Shown: positions 1 through 11,280, counted from the first letter of the stretch. The stretch: 64,000 bases of DNA from Monodelphis domestica (GCF_027887165.1 NC_077234.1:197275459-197339458); one strand, 5' to 3'. Numbers and translations: made by a program. The notes: generated by a model from the sequence alone, not told the origin.

Positions 1-19
1 AAGCTAATCAATCATTAAA

Positions 20-222
20 TAAAAAAAAAACACCTTACCTTCCATCCTAGAATTGATAATAAGCATTGGTTCCAAGGTGGAAGAGCAATAAAGGTTAGAC
101 AGTTGGAGGTAAGAGGCTTGTTTAGAGTCTCACAGCTAGAAAATGTGTGAGATCAGATTTGAACCCAAGTCCTCCAACATCCAGGTCTGGCTCTATATCC
201 ACTGAGCCACCTCACTGCTCCA
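20..222 (-). repeat. tRNA-derived marsupial SINE, type A
   Basis: Read on the minus strand this has the type-A layout seen many times in the window: a tRNA-like head with a B-box-like ggttcaaat segment, a 'gtgtgaccctgggcaagtcactt' core and a tail ending 'accaatacatagtattgattctaag'. It is an older copy with many changes. Strand follows the B box. Confidence 0.75.
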
Positions 223-309
223 GTCAATCATTTTTAAAACTGAAAAGAGAGCAGAAGTTCTGAACATGTAAAGGACTGTTTGAATAAAGGTGTTAAATTG
301 GAAATACAC

Positions 310-510
310 TTTTTAAAACCCTTACCTTCTGCCTTATAATCAATAATAGGTGTTGATTCTAAGGCAGAAGAGTGGAAAGGGCTCTGCAGTGGAGGTCAAG
401 TGACTTGCTCAGGGCTACACAGCTAGGAAGTGTGTGAATCCAAATTTGAACCCAGGATCTCCTGTATTTGGACCTGGCTCTCAATCCACTGAGCCATCCA
501 GCTGCCCCCA
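310..510 (-). repeat. tRNA-derived marsupial SINE, type A
   Basis: Second minus-strand type-A SINE. It begins on this strand with the T-rich tail and 'cccttaccttctgcctta' and ends at the head, 'ctgagccatccagctgcccc'. Near full length. Confidence 0.8.
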
Positions 511-658
511 GAAATATACTTTTTAAAAGACTTTGTGTAGCAGAGAATAAGTTTCATTCCTGGTTCTCTTTTTCTGTTCTTCTTTATGAAAAAGGTTATT
601 TTTGTTGATGTTCCTCAAATTCATTATAATCAAAATATTTTTAAATTTTTATTTATTT

Positions 659-862
659 GGAGAGCAGCTGGATAGCTCAGTGGATTGAGAGCCAGGCCTA
701 GAGATGGGAGGTCCTGGGTTCAAATTTGGTCTCTGACACTTCCTAGCTGTGTGACCCTGGGCAAGTCACTTAGCCCCCATTGCCTAGCCCTTACTGCTCT
801 TCTGCCTTGGAACCAATACATAGTATTGATTCTAAGGTGGAAGTTAAGAGTTAAAAATTTTT
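659..862 (+). repeat. tRNA-derived marsupial SINE, type A
   Basis: Forward copy running from 'agcagctggatagctcagtg' through a B-box-like 'gggttcaaat' and 'ctgtgtgaccctgggcaagt' to the tail and an A/T-rich end. It is among the better preserved copies. Confidence 0.85.
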
Positions 863-965
863 TTTGCTTATTAGTTACATTAAAATACTCAATTAATTCC
901 TCTCTCCCCCAATTAGAGAAGGTATCGTGGGCAAATAGCCAATCATCAGACCTCTATTTTTTGTA
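863..965 (-). repeat. Probable L1 3'-end fragment
   Basis: T-rich start followed by a stretch resembling the segments at 13340-13440 and 20680-20760 (ttagttacattaaaatac..., cattagagaaggcatc...). These look like the reverse complement of an L1 3' UTR. Short and diverged. Confidence 0.35.
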
Positions 966-1342
966 ATCCTTCTATGATTTCAATCTGTGACACCTTTTGC
1001 AGTAGCTGACAATCTTTATATATCAGCCTTTATTTTTTAAAAAGTAGCTTTTCTTTTGTCATCTCCTAATTACTACTTCTTTTAAGCTTTGAGGCAAGGG
1101 ACAAGGGAGGTCTTCTAGTTTCATTCTGAGTCATGAATAAGTCCCTCTTTCTTCATCCTTTCCATGCCACTCATCATCTATAAACTCTGATCCTATCTCC
1201 TCAACCTTTATCGTTTTACACGTCTTAATCTTTCAGGGTCTGTCCTCATCTTTAAAAGGAGGAGGTAGGACGACTAACCTCCCAGGTCTTCTGCGCATCT
1301 CTATCTATAAACCAGGAAAAAACCACAACAAAAATCCTAAGA
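966..1342. other. No gene seen; short match to 2570-2700
   Basis: Nothing coding is recognisable. The part at about 1245-1335 resembles 2575-2680 (paired 'gaggtaggac.a.ctaacct' stretches), and 1715-1745 continues that match after two SINEs, so this is probably one old dispersed repeat split by later insertions. Confidence 0.4.
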
Positions 1343-1485
1343 GTGGGGCAGCAAGGTAACAGGGTGGATAAAGCACTGGGCTTACCGTGAGGAATACTCA
1401 TCGTCATGAGTTCAAGCACAGCCTCAGACATTTACCAGCATTGTGATGTTGGGCAAATCATTTAACCTTGTTTGCCTTAAAAAGG
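1343..1485 (+). repeat. MAR1/MIR-type CORE-SINE
   Basis: Contains 'ggggcagcaaggtaacaggg', 'catgagttcaagcacagcct' and 'gttgggcaaatcatttaacc', the head and core of the MAR1/MIR group in forward orientation. Truncated before the 3' tail. Confidence 0.65.
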
Positions 1486-1499
1486 GGAAAAATAATAAA

Positions 1500-1700
1500 A
1501 TTGGGGGAGACTAAGTGATTGAGTATCCGGTGAGCCAGACTTGAAGATGGGAAGTCTTGGATTTACATCTAGCTTCAGACACTTCTTCGCTGTGTAGCCT
1601 TGAGCAAGTCACTTAATACCAATTGCCTCACACTTACCACTCTTCTGCCTTGGAACCAATATTTAGTATCAATTCCAAGAAAAAAAGGAAAGGTTTAAAA
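1500..1700 (+). repeat. tRNA-derived marsupial SINE, type A
   Basis: Forward type-A copy with diverged head, 'gcaagtcacttaataccaat', 'cactcttctgccttggaacc' and an A-rich end at about 1680-1705. Confidence 0.75.
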
Positions 1701-1954
1701 GAAATGGTAAGAGAAAGAAACCAACTTCTGCCATCATAGGGGAAGGGGAGTCACTGCTTCTTCTTCATCATTTTAATTCCTTTTTCTAGAACTTTGCTCT
1801 GCACTAACTAGATTTGTAGGATTTAGGGTAAATAATCATTATCTTCCAATTTTTAAATGTGTCTGTCACATAGAATAAAGATAAGACCTTGGCCCCAAGG
1901 GCAAAAATAGGATCAGTGGACTGAGCTAATATTAATGATTAGATTTTTTTTTCT

Positions 1955-2186
1955 TGTTGTTTAATAGTTTTCAGTCCTATCCGGTTTTCTTGGCAAAGAT
2001 ACTAAGGTGGTTTGCCATTTTCTTCTCCAGCTTATTTTACAAATGAGGAAACTGAGGTAAACAAGATTAAGTGACTTGCCCAGAGACACACAAATAGGAA
2101 ATGTCTGAGGCCAGATTTGAACTAAGCAAGATGAGTCTTCTTGACTCTAGGGCTGATGCTCTACTCACTCTGCCACCTAGATATCT
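1955..2186 (-). repeat. MAR1-type CORE-SINE
   Basis: On the plus strand the sequence runs from the 3' tail (ttttcttggcaaagatact, ggtttgccattttcttctcc) through 'gaggaaactgaggtaaaca' and 'cagatttgaact' to the head, 'ctgccacctag'. The B-box complement sets the strand as minus. Confidence 0.8.
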
Positions 2187-2194
2187 GATGATTA

Positions 2195-2421
2195 GTGTTG
2201 TTTGCTGTACAGTCATTGTTCAAGCCAATTCTTTGTGACCCCATTTAGGGTTTTCTTGGCAAGGATACAGGAATGGTTTATCATTTCCTTCTACAGATGA
2301 GGAAACTGAGGCAAATAGATTTGGCTTAAGCCACAAAGCTGGTAAGTATCTGAGGTTAGATTTGAAATTAGGTCCTCCTGACTCCAGACCCACTCTCACC
2401 ACTGAGCCACCTTGCTGCCCA
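2195..2421 (-). repeat. MAR1-type CORE-SINE
   Basis: Second MAR1 copy in the same orientation, nearly abutting the previous one. It has 'ctttgtgaccccatttaggg', 'gatgaggaaactgaggcaaa' and a head ending 'ccaccttgctgccc'. Confidence 0.8.
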
Positions 2422-2429
2422 ATGGCTCA

Positions 2430-2700
2430 GATTTTAGCACTAAAAAGTATCCTGGAGTTTATGTACTCCAAACCCCACATGCTCAAAGAGGTTAATAATC
2501 TTTCCAGAATCACAAAGACAATAAATAGAAGACCCATGATTTGAATTTAAAGATGCCAACTCGAGAACTCCTTCCTCTCTGTAAAATAAAGAGGTAGGAC
2601 TATCTAACCTTCAAGATCCCTTCCACATCTTTATCTAAAGGAAAAAGTCATAGCAATGAGAGGAGCGAAGAAGTCAGTTTCTGCCACCTAGTGGGAAAAT
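2430..2700 (-). repeat. Degenerate MIR-like SINE and old repeat
   Basis: 2440-2560 looks like a MIR read in reverse (caaagaggttaataatcttt..., atttgaattt). 2570-2700 matches the 1245-1335 stretch. Both are old and approximate. Confidence 0.4.
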
Positions 2701-3445
2701 GATTCAATTTTTAATTTGAAATCTCAAAAGAACATTCACTCATAGATAAGTAGTCAAAGGATATTGAACCAATAAATTTCAAATGAAAATTTGTGAGATA
2801 CCAATGACTATATGAAAACATTTCCTCATGGATAACAAGAATAATTTTTAATCTAATAGTTCTGACATTTTACCTCACACTCAGCAAACTGACAAATGAC
2901 TCAAAAATGGAATTAATCGATTTTGGTGAACTAAATGAAGATAGACAGACCAATCCACTATGAGTTGGTGTGGACTCATTCTAGGAGGCAATTTAGAAGC
3001 ATATCAAGAAGGTGACTAAATTGTTCATATTCTTAGAAATAATAGTCCCATTCAATATATATTTCAAGTAGGCCAAAGACAAAGGTCCATTATAAACCAC
3101 TATTCTTAGTAGCAGTTTTTGTCACTGCAAAGAATTAAAAGCAAAATATATTTCACTCTTTGCATCTCTCAAATAAGGTAGCTGACCCCAAAGATCTCTG
3201 TAACACTTTTTTTATAGGAAAAACATTTATTAAATACTCACTATGTGCCAGGCCCTGTACTAAAAGCAGGTGATACAATTAATAAAAAGAAAAATATCAG
3301 AATCTTTATTCTTAAAAACAAAGAAGAAAATTCTAAAGAATTCTAATAATTAATATAGCTATAAAGTAATCATAAGCTTAGGATATTCATAAGGATCTTA
3401 AAATTTTGACAATTCTCTTCATATTTGAATTATTTAAATTGAAAT
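2700..3445. other. Intergenic, no gene seen
   Basis: AT-rich with no recognisable gene. At 3215-3285 there is a MIR-tail-like motif, 'tttattaaatactcactatg' followed by 'tgccaggccctgtacta', common in mammalian CORE-SINE tails. Confidence 0.4.
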
Positions 3446-3449
3446 AATG

Positions 3450-3700
3450 AATCTCAATTATGAGAGGCAACTTAACATAATGTGTAGAGAACTTGCCTTG
3501 GAATTTGAAAAAAAAAACCTGAGACAAGTTCTATTTGGATTACATACCAGCTACATGGCCAATGGCAGGTCATTGAACTTCCCAGTGCCCCCCAGGCAAT
3601 TGTCTAAGCTTAAGCTACTGAGCAGTCACCCATCTAAAGTGGTAGAGGGAGTTTCTTTCTGGAATTTCCCTATACCACTCCCTTCATCTCATCACAATTC
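3450..3700 (+). repeat. THER1/MIR-type SINE
   Basis: Forward MIR-like element: 'agaacttgccttggaatt', then 'cattgaacttcccagtgccc' and a 3' part with 'ggtagagggagtttctttct' and 'ccctataccac'. This is the layout of the therian THER1 group. A 130-codon open frame across it is incidental. Confidence 0.6.
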
Positions 3701-3956
3701 TAGAATGACTTCTCAAGCTTTTGAGAAGAATCCCTTCTCTGTGGGAGTGTACTGGAAGATTAAAAATGACCCTGTAGCACAGGCATGTGATAAAATGTCA
3801 ATATGGAGGCAGAAGCATTTTAAAATTTGTCAAAGCTAATTAAAATCAGGCTTGGAAAGGCTATGAACTGCAGATCTTCATCATTAGGAGTAATAGGATA
3901 TCACAGATCCATTGCAGTGTAGGAATGAAGCAGAACTTATCAGGATAACATAGGAA

Positions 3957-4160
3957 TGGGGGAATCAAGGTGGTTTAGTAGATTGAGAGCTAGGTGTAGA
4001 GACAGGAGGGCCTAGGTTGAAATCTGGCCTCAGATATTTCCTAGCTGTATGACCCTGGACAAGTCACTTGACCCCCATTGCCTAGCCCTTACCACTCTTC
4101 TGCCTTGGAACTAATGCATAGAATTGATTCTAAGGTGGAAGTTAAGAGCTTTTTTTTTTA
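3957..4160 (+). repeat. tRNA-derived marsupial SINE, type A
   Basis: Forward copy from 'ggggaatcaaggtggtttag' to 'tctaaggtggaagttaagag' and a T-run. Well preserved in its second half. Confidence 0.8.
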
Positions 4161-4242
4161 ATGAAAACAACAAGAACAACAACATGGGAATAGCCATTAG
4201 AATGTTAATATGTACCACAAATTCTTAAAAGAGGAGTTCATA

Positions 4243-4385
4243 GGAGAGTAAGACTTCAGAGTTGAAAGCGTTCTTAGAGATCATTTGGCCCAGTCCCTTA
4301 ATTTAAATTTTATAATGAGAAAACTGAGACTCTAAAGTGTGTAAAGACTTTTTCACAGTCATAGTAATAAGGCAAGGTATTAAGT
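4243..4385 (-). repeat. MIR fragment
   Basis: Reverse-oriented MIR traits: 'ttagagatcatttggcccag', 'gagaaaactgagactc' and 'tcacagtcatagtaa'. Confidence 0.5.
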
Positions 4386-4599
4386 CCCCTGGTTAAGCAG
4401 TAAATTATAAAGTAGGAAAGATGTTTCTCAACTTTTCTGACTCCAAATCTGGGTCAGGATGGCCACCTTCAGTCAAGAGAGCCGCTAACCTAGGGCAGAA
4501 GAGTTTATGATGCTAGGAAGAAACTGAGACAAGAGAAGCAGGAAGAATTTATCAAGAGAAGAGGTGGGAGGATTTGTCTTCTGGAACAGCTTTAACACT

Positions 4600-4885
4600 C
4601 TTATTTAGGATAGGAAGAAGACATGGGAAAGTAGTAATGATAATAGTTGTCAAGTATTTAAAATGATACCATATTTAGGAGGAGTTCCATTTATTCTACT
4701 TGTTCGTAGAAAGCAAAACAAGGAGAATTAGGTAAAAGTAGCAAACAGACAAATTTAAGTCTGATGTTTGTAAAAAATGTACTAATAACTTGAGCTATCC
4801 CCAAAATGGGACGGTCTGCCTGGTGAGATAGGTTCTGCCTCACAGGAGGCCTTGAAGCAAAGACTTATGATAGATTGGGTTAGTT
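4600..4885 (+). repeat. CR1/L3-like LINE 3' end
   Basis: Forward remnant of a CR1/L3-group 3' end: 'aaatttaagtctgatgtttg', 'taataacttgagctatcccc', 'caaaatgggacggtctgcct' and 'aggccttgaagcaaagact'. The same family occurs at 11400-11895, and in reverse at 7735, 9150 and 55862. Confidence 0.5.
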
Positions 4886-5300
4886 TGATGGAGAGAGATT
4901 TTCTTTGAGAAGCTGTGCTATTAACAAGAGAGGAGAGAAAAACAGGAAGAGCAAGGGTGTGGGAGGGAATAGAACCAAGGAAGTGGTTATGGAGGTTGGT
5001 GCTTGAGCTCAGGGAAACTGGATAGAAAGTTGAATGCAGATAACCAAGAGATTTCCTGTGGGCAGAGACCTCAAGTCCACCAAATACATTGGTGGGGTAG
5101 AGGACAACCAGGACAACCGTTTTGACTAGATGCCAAAAGAGGTGGATCTGCCAAAGTCCCAGTAAGAAAAGGAAAGACTTCAGGTCTTCATGGTGCCAAA
5201 ACAAAGTGAAGAAGATTCAACATCCTTAGATGAGAAGGTGAGAAATGAGAGAGCATTCACAAAAAGAAGCATAGTCCTAAGGGTTAGAGGATCTAGAAAA
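4886..5300. other. No gene seen
   Basis: No recognisable repeat or exon. A 140-codon open frame on the minus strand (4782-5204) overlaps the CR1 fragment and resembles no known protein. Confidence 0.4.
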
Positions 5301-5305
5301 AATAC

Positions 5306-5560
5306 CCAGCAGATGAGGAAGCAGGGTACTGTAGTGGAAAGGGTTCTACATCTGGAGTTAAAAGAGTTGAATTCAAAAGCTCTTATGTCACTTAATACTT
5401 GGAAGTTTGTTACTTAATATCTATGTGTGTCACCTAATACCTATAAGGTTTTTAATTAGAGATTTCATAGCTATGGGCCTCAGTTTCCTCATCTGTAAAA
5501 TATATTATACAAGATGTCCTCTGAGGTCTCTTCCAGCTCTAGCTTTATCATCCTATGATC
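5306..5560 (+). repeat. MIR/MIR3-like SINE
   Basis: Forward copy with 'gggcctcagtttcctcatct', 'gtaaaatatatt' and 'ggtctcttccagctctagct', the 3' half of a MIR3-like element. The 5' half is diverged. Confidence 0.6.
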
Positions 5561-5624
5561 TAAATAATGTCAAAGGTCTCTTTCAGCCCATAAATAAAGG
5601 AATTACAGTGGGTTATAATAAGAA

Positions 5625-5720
5625 GATTTTATATAATATATAATAATATAATTTTATATAATAAGAAGATTTTAACTAATGCTTTTAGCATGCACTAACC
5701 CATAGTTTTATATATATGTA
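5625..5720. repeat. AT-rich simple sequence
   Basis: Short tract of repeated 'tatataat' and 'ttttatataataagaag' units, the latter present twice about 35 bp apart. Confidence 0.6.
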
Positions 5721-6255
5721 TCATGGTTTACTTTAATTCACTAGATCTTAAATACCCTGAAATTTTCTCAGGTTTGGATAAAGTAAGTTTCCCAGTGTAC
5801 TTGTTTATTGAGAGCTGTACTTTTGTGGATAGGGCTGGGGGAAAGCATACCATGAAGAAGAAATGGAGAACTGAGGACATAGTGTTGGGAAGAGAAATCT
5901 CTCCCTCTCCCTTTTAGTTCTTGGATGGTGAGAGTGGAAAGTTAGCTCATGATCACCAGGAAAGAAAACCCCAGCTGAAGGAGCTTTCTGTTTGGGGCTG
6001 CCCCCAAATTCTCCAAAGGGTAAAACTAGAACCTGAAAGTTTACTCTTTGTTCAGACAGTTGTTCAGTTACACCCAGGGCTCAAACATCCTCCTATCAGA
6101 ATTCATTGCCACAAAAAAAAGGAATTTGAGTGTTTGGAGAGTATGAGTGGGACAGTTGCTGCACGGCCAGTAACCTAGACAAGGAGGAGAAGGCAGGATC
6201 CAGGACTGGGGCATGACTCCTCCTTTCCAATCTCCCAGAGGAGCATTGGGCTAAT
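5721..6255. other. No gene seen
   Basis: Unique-looking sequence. The open frames here (64 and 85 codons) have no recognisable domain or splice context. Confidence 0.4.
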
Positions 6256-6450
6256 GCGGTTGTTTGTTCAATCATTTCAGTTGTTTCTGACTCTTAGTTA
6301 CCTCATTTGGGGTTTTCTTGATGAAGATGTTGGAGTGGTTTGTCATTTCTTTCTCCATCTCATTTTATAGATGAGGAAACTGAGCCAAACAAGATTAAAT
6401 GATTTACTCAGGTTCGCAAATGTTTGAGGCCAGATTTGAACTAAGAAAGA
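6256..6450 (-). repeat. MAR1-type CORE-SINE
   Basis: Contains 'tcatttggggttttcttgat', 'tggagtggtttgtcatttct', 'agatgaggaaactgagccaa' and 'gaggccagatttgaactaag'. The head end is lost. Confidence 0.75.
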
Positions 6451-7734
6451 TGCTGTCCATATTTGTTACATTTTTGTCTATTTGTAGTTTGGGTTTTAAA
6501 GGAATTCAAAATAATATCCACTTTCCCCTGGTCATTCCCAAAGAGAGACTAATAACTTCATCTCACCATTTTAGCTGCTTTTCACCGAATGTCTTAACAA
6601 ACAGTAAGCAGAAATCAACCAGGAAAGGTGCACAGATCAGAAATGGAATACATTAAAATAAATGAGATCTTTGACTGGAGAACAAGATAAAATATCAACT
6701 CAACTAAGGAAAAAATAAATTCATTAAGGAAGTCTGGGGGACTAGACATTAAAAGTAAGGAATAAAATGGAAGAGTGGTTATCCCACAACTGTGGTTCTA
6801 GGCATTCCTATTAGTCATTCAAAAGTTGCCATCTTCTCTCTCATCCACATCTCTTCTCCATTTCTTCTCCAAAGTGTCTCCACCATAATGGAGCAGATTC
6901 AAAAGTCTGTCAGCCAATCAGGAGCCACATTTCCCTCTGAATATATAGCAACAAGTCAAGGAACTCTGCACAACTTACTTATGTTTCAGATGAGGAAAGA
7001 GAAGGTTTGAGAAGTTAGAAGGTATGCCCAATTCACACAGAGCAAGAACAAGAAGACATTTCCCTCGATCTGTTTGAGAATTCTTTCCAAGGATGTAGGT
7101 CTCAATCCTCCCATGCCTGCTAATTCTATGTGACTTTTATCTACCTCCTCTCCCCATTTGCCATAGGAGGCTCCACGCAATGTACCAAAAGCCTTCTGCC
7201 TTTTCTCCTAACATCGCTACCAGTAAAGCATTTTGGTTGCTCCATACAGTGTATGTATGCAATGTAGCATCTTCTCTTCCTGTAATAAAATTTCCTGATG
7301 AAAATTTTTATGCATTTTTTCTAAGTTTCTTATTGGTTGTATGTTACCGTCTGCTCATGCCATGACACACATTGCCTCCTGTGTGATACTGATATTCAAT
7401 TTTAGATCTCCTGAGATAGTGGGGTTCCTTGTCTCACCTCTAGATGGAAACAACACTTGGTAAAATGCTAGTACTAAGTTTGGTCTTTGCTTTCATGGGA
7501 TGCTTGGGCTCCATAAAAAGGCTTTGCAATTTCCTGGAAACAATTCAGTCTACACTTCTCCTCCTGTTCAAATCTGAACCTAATTCTCTATCCAACTGTC
7601 TTCTACCTGGATATTCAGATATAGGAATCCTCATAGGGTGTTCAGGACAGCTACATGCCTCAATGGACAGATCCTCCTAGATCTGGACTTGGGAAGATGA
7701 CTTCAAATTCAAGAAAAATTGTGGAGAAGCAATG
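6451..7734. other. No gene seen
   Basis: About 1.3 kb without a recognised repeat or exon; open frames are all under 86 codons and unremarkable. It may hold very old repeats I cannot place. Confidence 0.4.
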
Positions 7735-8078
7735 CCATAGTCACATAGGTCTCCTCTACTAGTGAGGAGACCCAGTAGGAAACTACCTTTCACAGTCACA
7801 GAGTTAAAAGAAGAAAACAGGAGCAATCCAGGAATTCCTTCTACAACATGCCTGATTTAGGATTCATTATTTGCTTAAGGCTCTACTGAGGAGTGCCTCC
7901 AGAGGCAGCCCATTTGACTTTGGGATAGCTCTACTCATTAGGAAAATTTGACCCCGACTTCCAACATTGTCCCTAGGTCTGTTCTCTGGGAACCAACATA
8001 ACAAGTGTAACCCCATTCTCACATACCACAGCTTCAAATACTTGAAAGTGGCTATCCAGAGTGGGAGTCAGACCCTTA
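7735..8078 (-). repeat. CR1/L3-like LINE 3' end, copy 1
   Basis: Reverse-strand CR1/L3 3' end: 'ccaggaattccttctacaac', 'gtgcctccagaggcagccca', 'tagctctactcattaggaa', 'cattgtccctaggtctgttc' and 'cttcaaatacttgaaagtgg'. It is clearly homologous to 9150-9515. Confidence 0.65.
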
Positions 8079-8079
8079 G

Positions 8080-8262
8080 AAGTGTTGTGGCTCTGGACAA
8101 GTCACTTAACCTTGTTTATCTCAGTTTCCTCATTTATAAAATGAGCTTGAGAAGAAAATGGCAAATCACTCTTGCATCTTTGCCAAGAAAACCTCAAATG
8201 GGTCACAAAGAGGCAAGCATGACTGATACAATGGAACAACAACAAGAAACAGTGTCCATCCA
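8080..8262 (+). repeat. MAR1-type CORE-SINE, 3' part
   Basis: Forward core and tail: 'ggacaagtcacttaaccttg', 'cagtttcctcatttataaaa' and 'tttgccaagaaaacctcaaa'. Confidence 0.75.
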
Positions 8263-8379
8263 AATGAGTTTTGAAATCCTGGAAACAGACATTTTTTACT
8301 CAGTTGGCCTTTCCTGGGTGGATGGAGAAGCCAAACTTCTTTAAATGATTTCAGATCTCTTCTGAAATAATAATTATAA

Positions 8380-8612
8380 ATAATAATAAATTATATTTTA
8401 ATGATATAAGATTTATGCACATCACTTGATTCGAGCCCTACATTTATGTGAAGTGGTCACTATATGTGAAACCTCTTTTTACCTAGAAGAAACTTAGGCC
8501 CAAAGAGTTGAATTGACTTAGTTAAAGAAAACACCCAACTAGTACTACAAGAAGTGGTTATTGGAAACCAGATGTCACCTGATTCCAGGCTCAAACTATT
8601 TTTATATTCTAA
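8380..8612 (-). repeat. MIR fragment
   Basis: Weak reverse MIR signature: 'agaaacttaggcccaaagag' and 'aattgacttagttaaag', followed by 'cctgattccaggctcaaact'. Confidence 0.45.
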
Positions 8613-9149
8613 ATAATGTTTTAAAATTAGGGAATTATGTGCCATGTGTGTTATAGTACACCAAAGGCTCACTTTAACTCATTTAACTTGATTCATCACA
8701 AAATATTTGTGTTTCACAAAGTGTGGAATTTTCCAACATACAATTGTATGTGGTTTTTTACCTATATCATTTCAGAAGGACTGTGAATATACTGTCAGAC
8801 TTTGGGTAAGGGCATTTTTGTTGATCTGCTTTTTTCCTCCCTTTCTCCTTTATTATTTGTTCCACGAGGTGGCCAGGGATGGGCTACTTTTGCAGATCTC
8901 TAATCATTAGGAAGTTTTTTGCTTTTTTTCTAACCTCACTCTACCACTCTATGACTTTCACCCATTGTGTGTATAGGATTGATGGATAGGGAAAGATATA
9001 ATGGGATGTGGAGATGAAAAAATTAATGTTCACGTATAAAAATTATCACTTTGTGAATCCCCACTCCCCAAATTCGTTGTAATAAACATTTTCTGACTTT
9101 TCTTATCCATACTCTCTCATTTTGAATATCAAAAATAAAAATGGAGGGG
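8613..9149. other. Mostly unidentified; CR1-like patch
   Basis: 8860-8975 resembles part of the flanking CR1/L3 copies (ctctaatcattaggaagtt, gactttcacccattgtg). The rest shows no recognisable gene or repeat. Confidence 0.4.
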
Positions 9150-9515
9150 AAGGAGTGCAGAGAGCTCCTGGCGAGGAGACCCACTGGGCAATTGTGGGCT
9201 TTCTACCATTCACAGATTCTGAATTAGAAGAAAACCAAAGCCGTCCAGGAATTCCTTCTATAACAGGCCAGATTTGTGATCCACTCTTTGCTTAAAGCTA
9301 TACAGTAAAGAGGAATGCCTCCAGAGGTAGCCAATTTGACTTTTGGGCAGCTCTAATCATTAGGAAGGTATTTTTTTTCCTATTATCTAACTTCAATCTA
9401 TTGCGCTATGACTTCCACCCATTGTCCCTAGGTCTACACTCTGGGAATAAACATAACAAATCTAACCCCATTTTCACATGCCAAAACTTCAAATACTTGA
9501 AAGCGGCTGTCCAGA
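9150..9515 (-). repeat. CR1/L3-like LINE 3' end, copy 2
   Basis: Same family, same strand and same internal span as 7735-8078: 'tccaggaattccttctataa', 'atgcctccagaggtagccaa', 'ggcagctctaatcattagga' and 'cttcaaatacttgaaagcgg'. Confidence 0.65.
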
Positions 9516-9839
9516 GGGGAGCCAAGAAGCAGGGACTCCACTCTCAAAGGGAAAAAAAAAAGCAAAGAATTAGCTGTCAGGAAAAATGATAAATGGGGAG
9601 AGAATACTCTTTATTAAAGTTTATTTATTAATTAGACTAAATTAGAGCAAGTGTTCTTAACCTTTTTGTATCTTGGTGCTCTTTGTCATTCTGGCAAAGT
9701 CTATAGAATCCTTCCCAAAATTGTATTTTTGAATACATAAAGCAAAATGCAAAGGAAACTAATTATACTGAAATATAATTTTCTAAATATTAAATACAAA
9801 AAGCAAGTTCAAAAACTGTTGCTTAAGAAGGTTTGTTCT

Positions 9840-10028
9840 ACAGGCAGCTAGGTGGCACAGTGGATCAAGCACTTAATCTGGAGTAAGGAGGGCATAGGTT
9901 CGAATCTTGCCTCAGATACTTCCTAGCTGCGTGAACTTGGGCAAATCACATAATCCCATTTGCCCAGGCTTTGCCTTTCTGTCTTAGAGTTGCAACTAAG
10001 ATAGAAAGTGGGCTTTAAAAAAAAAGAT
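9840..10028 (+). repeat. tRNA-derived SINE, MAR1-like head with variant tail
   Basis: Forward element with a good head (gcagctaggtggcacagtgg), B box (taggttcgaatcttgcctca) and the tail 'tctgtcttagagttgcaact' leading to an A-run. The tail differs from both the type-A and standard MAR1 copies. Confidence 0.75.
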
Positions 10029-10029
10029 C

Positions 10030-10756
10030 TTTTGTTCTAATCTATTGAGATATTTTGAAATCCTGGTTCTGTCATTAAATATATTAGTTTTAATTATTTA
10101 AAGATAAAGAAGCAAGAAAAGTCAGAATCAAATAAACCAAGGGTAGTGCAGTGTCATCCTATTAATTAGCCTTCTCAGAACCTTTAATTGAACTATAATT
10201 CCCTCAAATAATTCAGATCTCAATCCATTAATGCCTTTTCATCCTGAGATTCATGGCCATGTCTTCTCATGTGCCTACTTCTTCATTGCCTGTCCAAGAA
10301 GAACCTGGAAAGTTGCAATTTCCTTTTTGTTTTCTGGTTTCATTTACATTCAAAATGAAATTATTCATTTCCTCTTTTAGTCTGCCCATTTTTTTGGTTA
10401 CTAGTCAACATCATATTTACAGTGCCAATAATTAAGTTAATGTTTTTAGGTAGTTTACAAGGCATAATTCTTGGGACCCTCTACCCCTTTTTATGACAAT
10501 CTGTCATAAAATTTTTATGACGATCTATCATAATCTGTCATCACTGCAGAGATAGAAGGGGTCCATATATGGGGGCCACCTTCATTTAGCTTAGTTTCTT
10601 GTACTGTCAGAGCCAGTGAACTCATCACCAAAGGGCCTGTCTACCAGTGATAAACTTCTCTGTACTTGGCTAGGGATCACATCTTTCTGAGGAAAGACAT
10701 TGTCTTTTGTTGTGCCCCCATAAAATTGGCAAACTATATCAATAATTTGGAAATAA
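10030..10756. other. No gene seen; short internal repeats
   Basis: AT-rich. At 10493-10545 the motif 'atgac.atct.tcata' recurs three times with small changes. No exon or named repeat recognised. Confidence 0.4.
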
Positions 10757-11021
10757 ATATTTGCTGTTGTTGCTGTTAAGTTATTTCCTATTCTTCATGA
10801 CTCCATTGGATGTTTTCTTGGAAGATACTGAAGTGCTTTGCCATTTCCTTCTGTAGTTCATTTTATAGATGAGAAACTGAGGCAAACAAGGGTAAGTAAC
10901 TTACCCAGGGACACACATGCACAGGGATGCAAGAATATGATGAGGTTAGACTCGAACTTAGAAAGATAAGTCTTCTTAACAGGTCCTGCATGCTATCCAC
11001 TGTATCGCCTAGCTGCCCCCA
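10757..11021 (-). repeat. MAR1-type CORE-SINE
   Basis: Full-length-looking reverse copy: 'gaagtgctttgccatttcct', 'gagaaactgaggcaaacaag', 'gttagactcgaacttagaaa' and head end 'cgcctagctgccccc'. Confidence 0.8.
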
Positions 11022-11280
11022 AATACAGTCCTTGTCCTCAAGGAGCTCAGATTCTAGCAAGGGAGACAATAAACACCTCTGTAATTGAAAAGATATTTTT
11101 AACTTAATGAAGAATATTTTATTTTATTTAAGATATTTTTAATTAAGATATCATTCAGTTATTTCAGTTGTGTCCAACTCCTTGGGGTTTCAGACCATTT
11201 TTTGCTGTGCATCCCTGGGCAAGTCACTTAACTCTATTTGTCTCCTTTTCTCATCTGTAAAATGAGCTATTTATTGAAAA
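11022..11280. repeat. MIR-tail and MAR1 fragments
   Basis: 11028-11075 holds the CORE-SINE-tail motif 'ccttgtcctcaaggagctca'. 11150-11275 holds a MAR1-like mosaic: 'tttcagttgtgtccaactcc', then 'ctgggcaagtcacttaactc' and 'ctcatctgtaaaatgagcta'. Confidence 0.5.

Noticed and set aside
3447..3839. 130-codon open frame
   Set aside because: Runs through a THER1/MIR SINE; no family resemblance.
4782..5204. 140-codon minus-strand open frame
   Set aside because: Overlaps a CR1/L3 fragment, resembles no protein, and lacks splice or promoter context.
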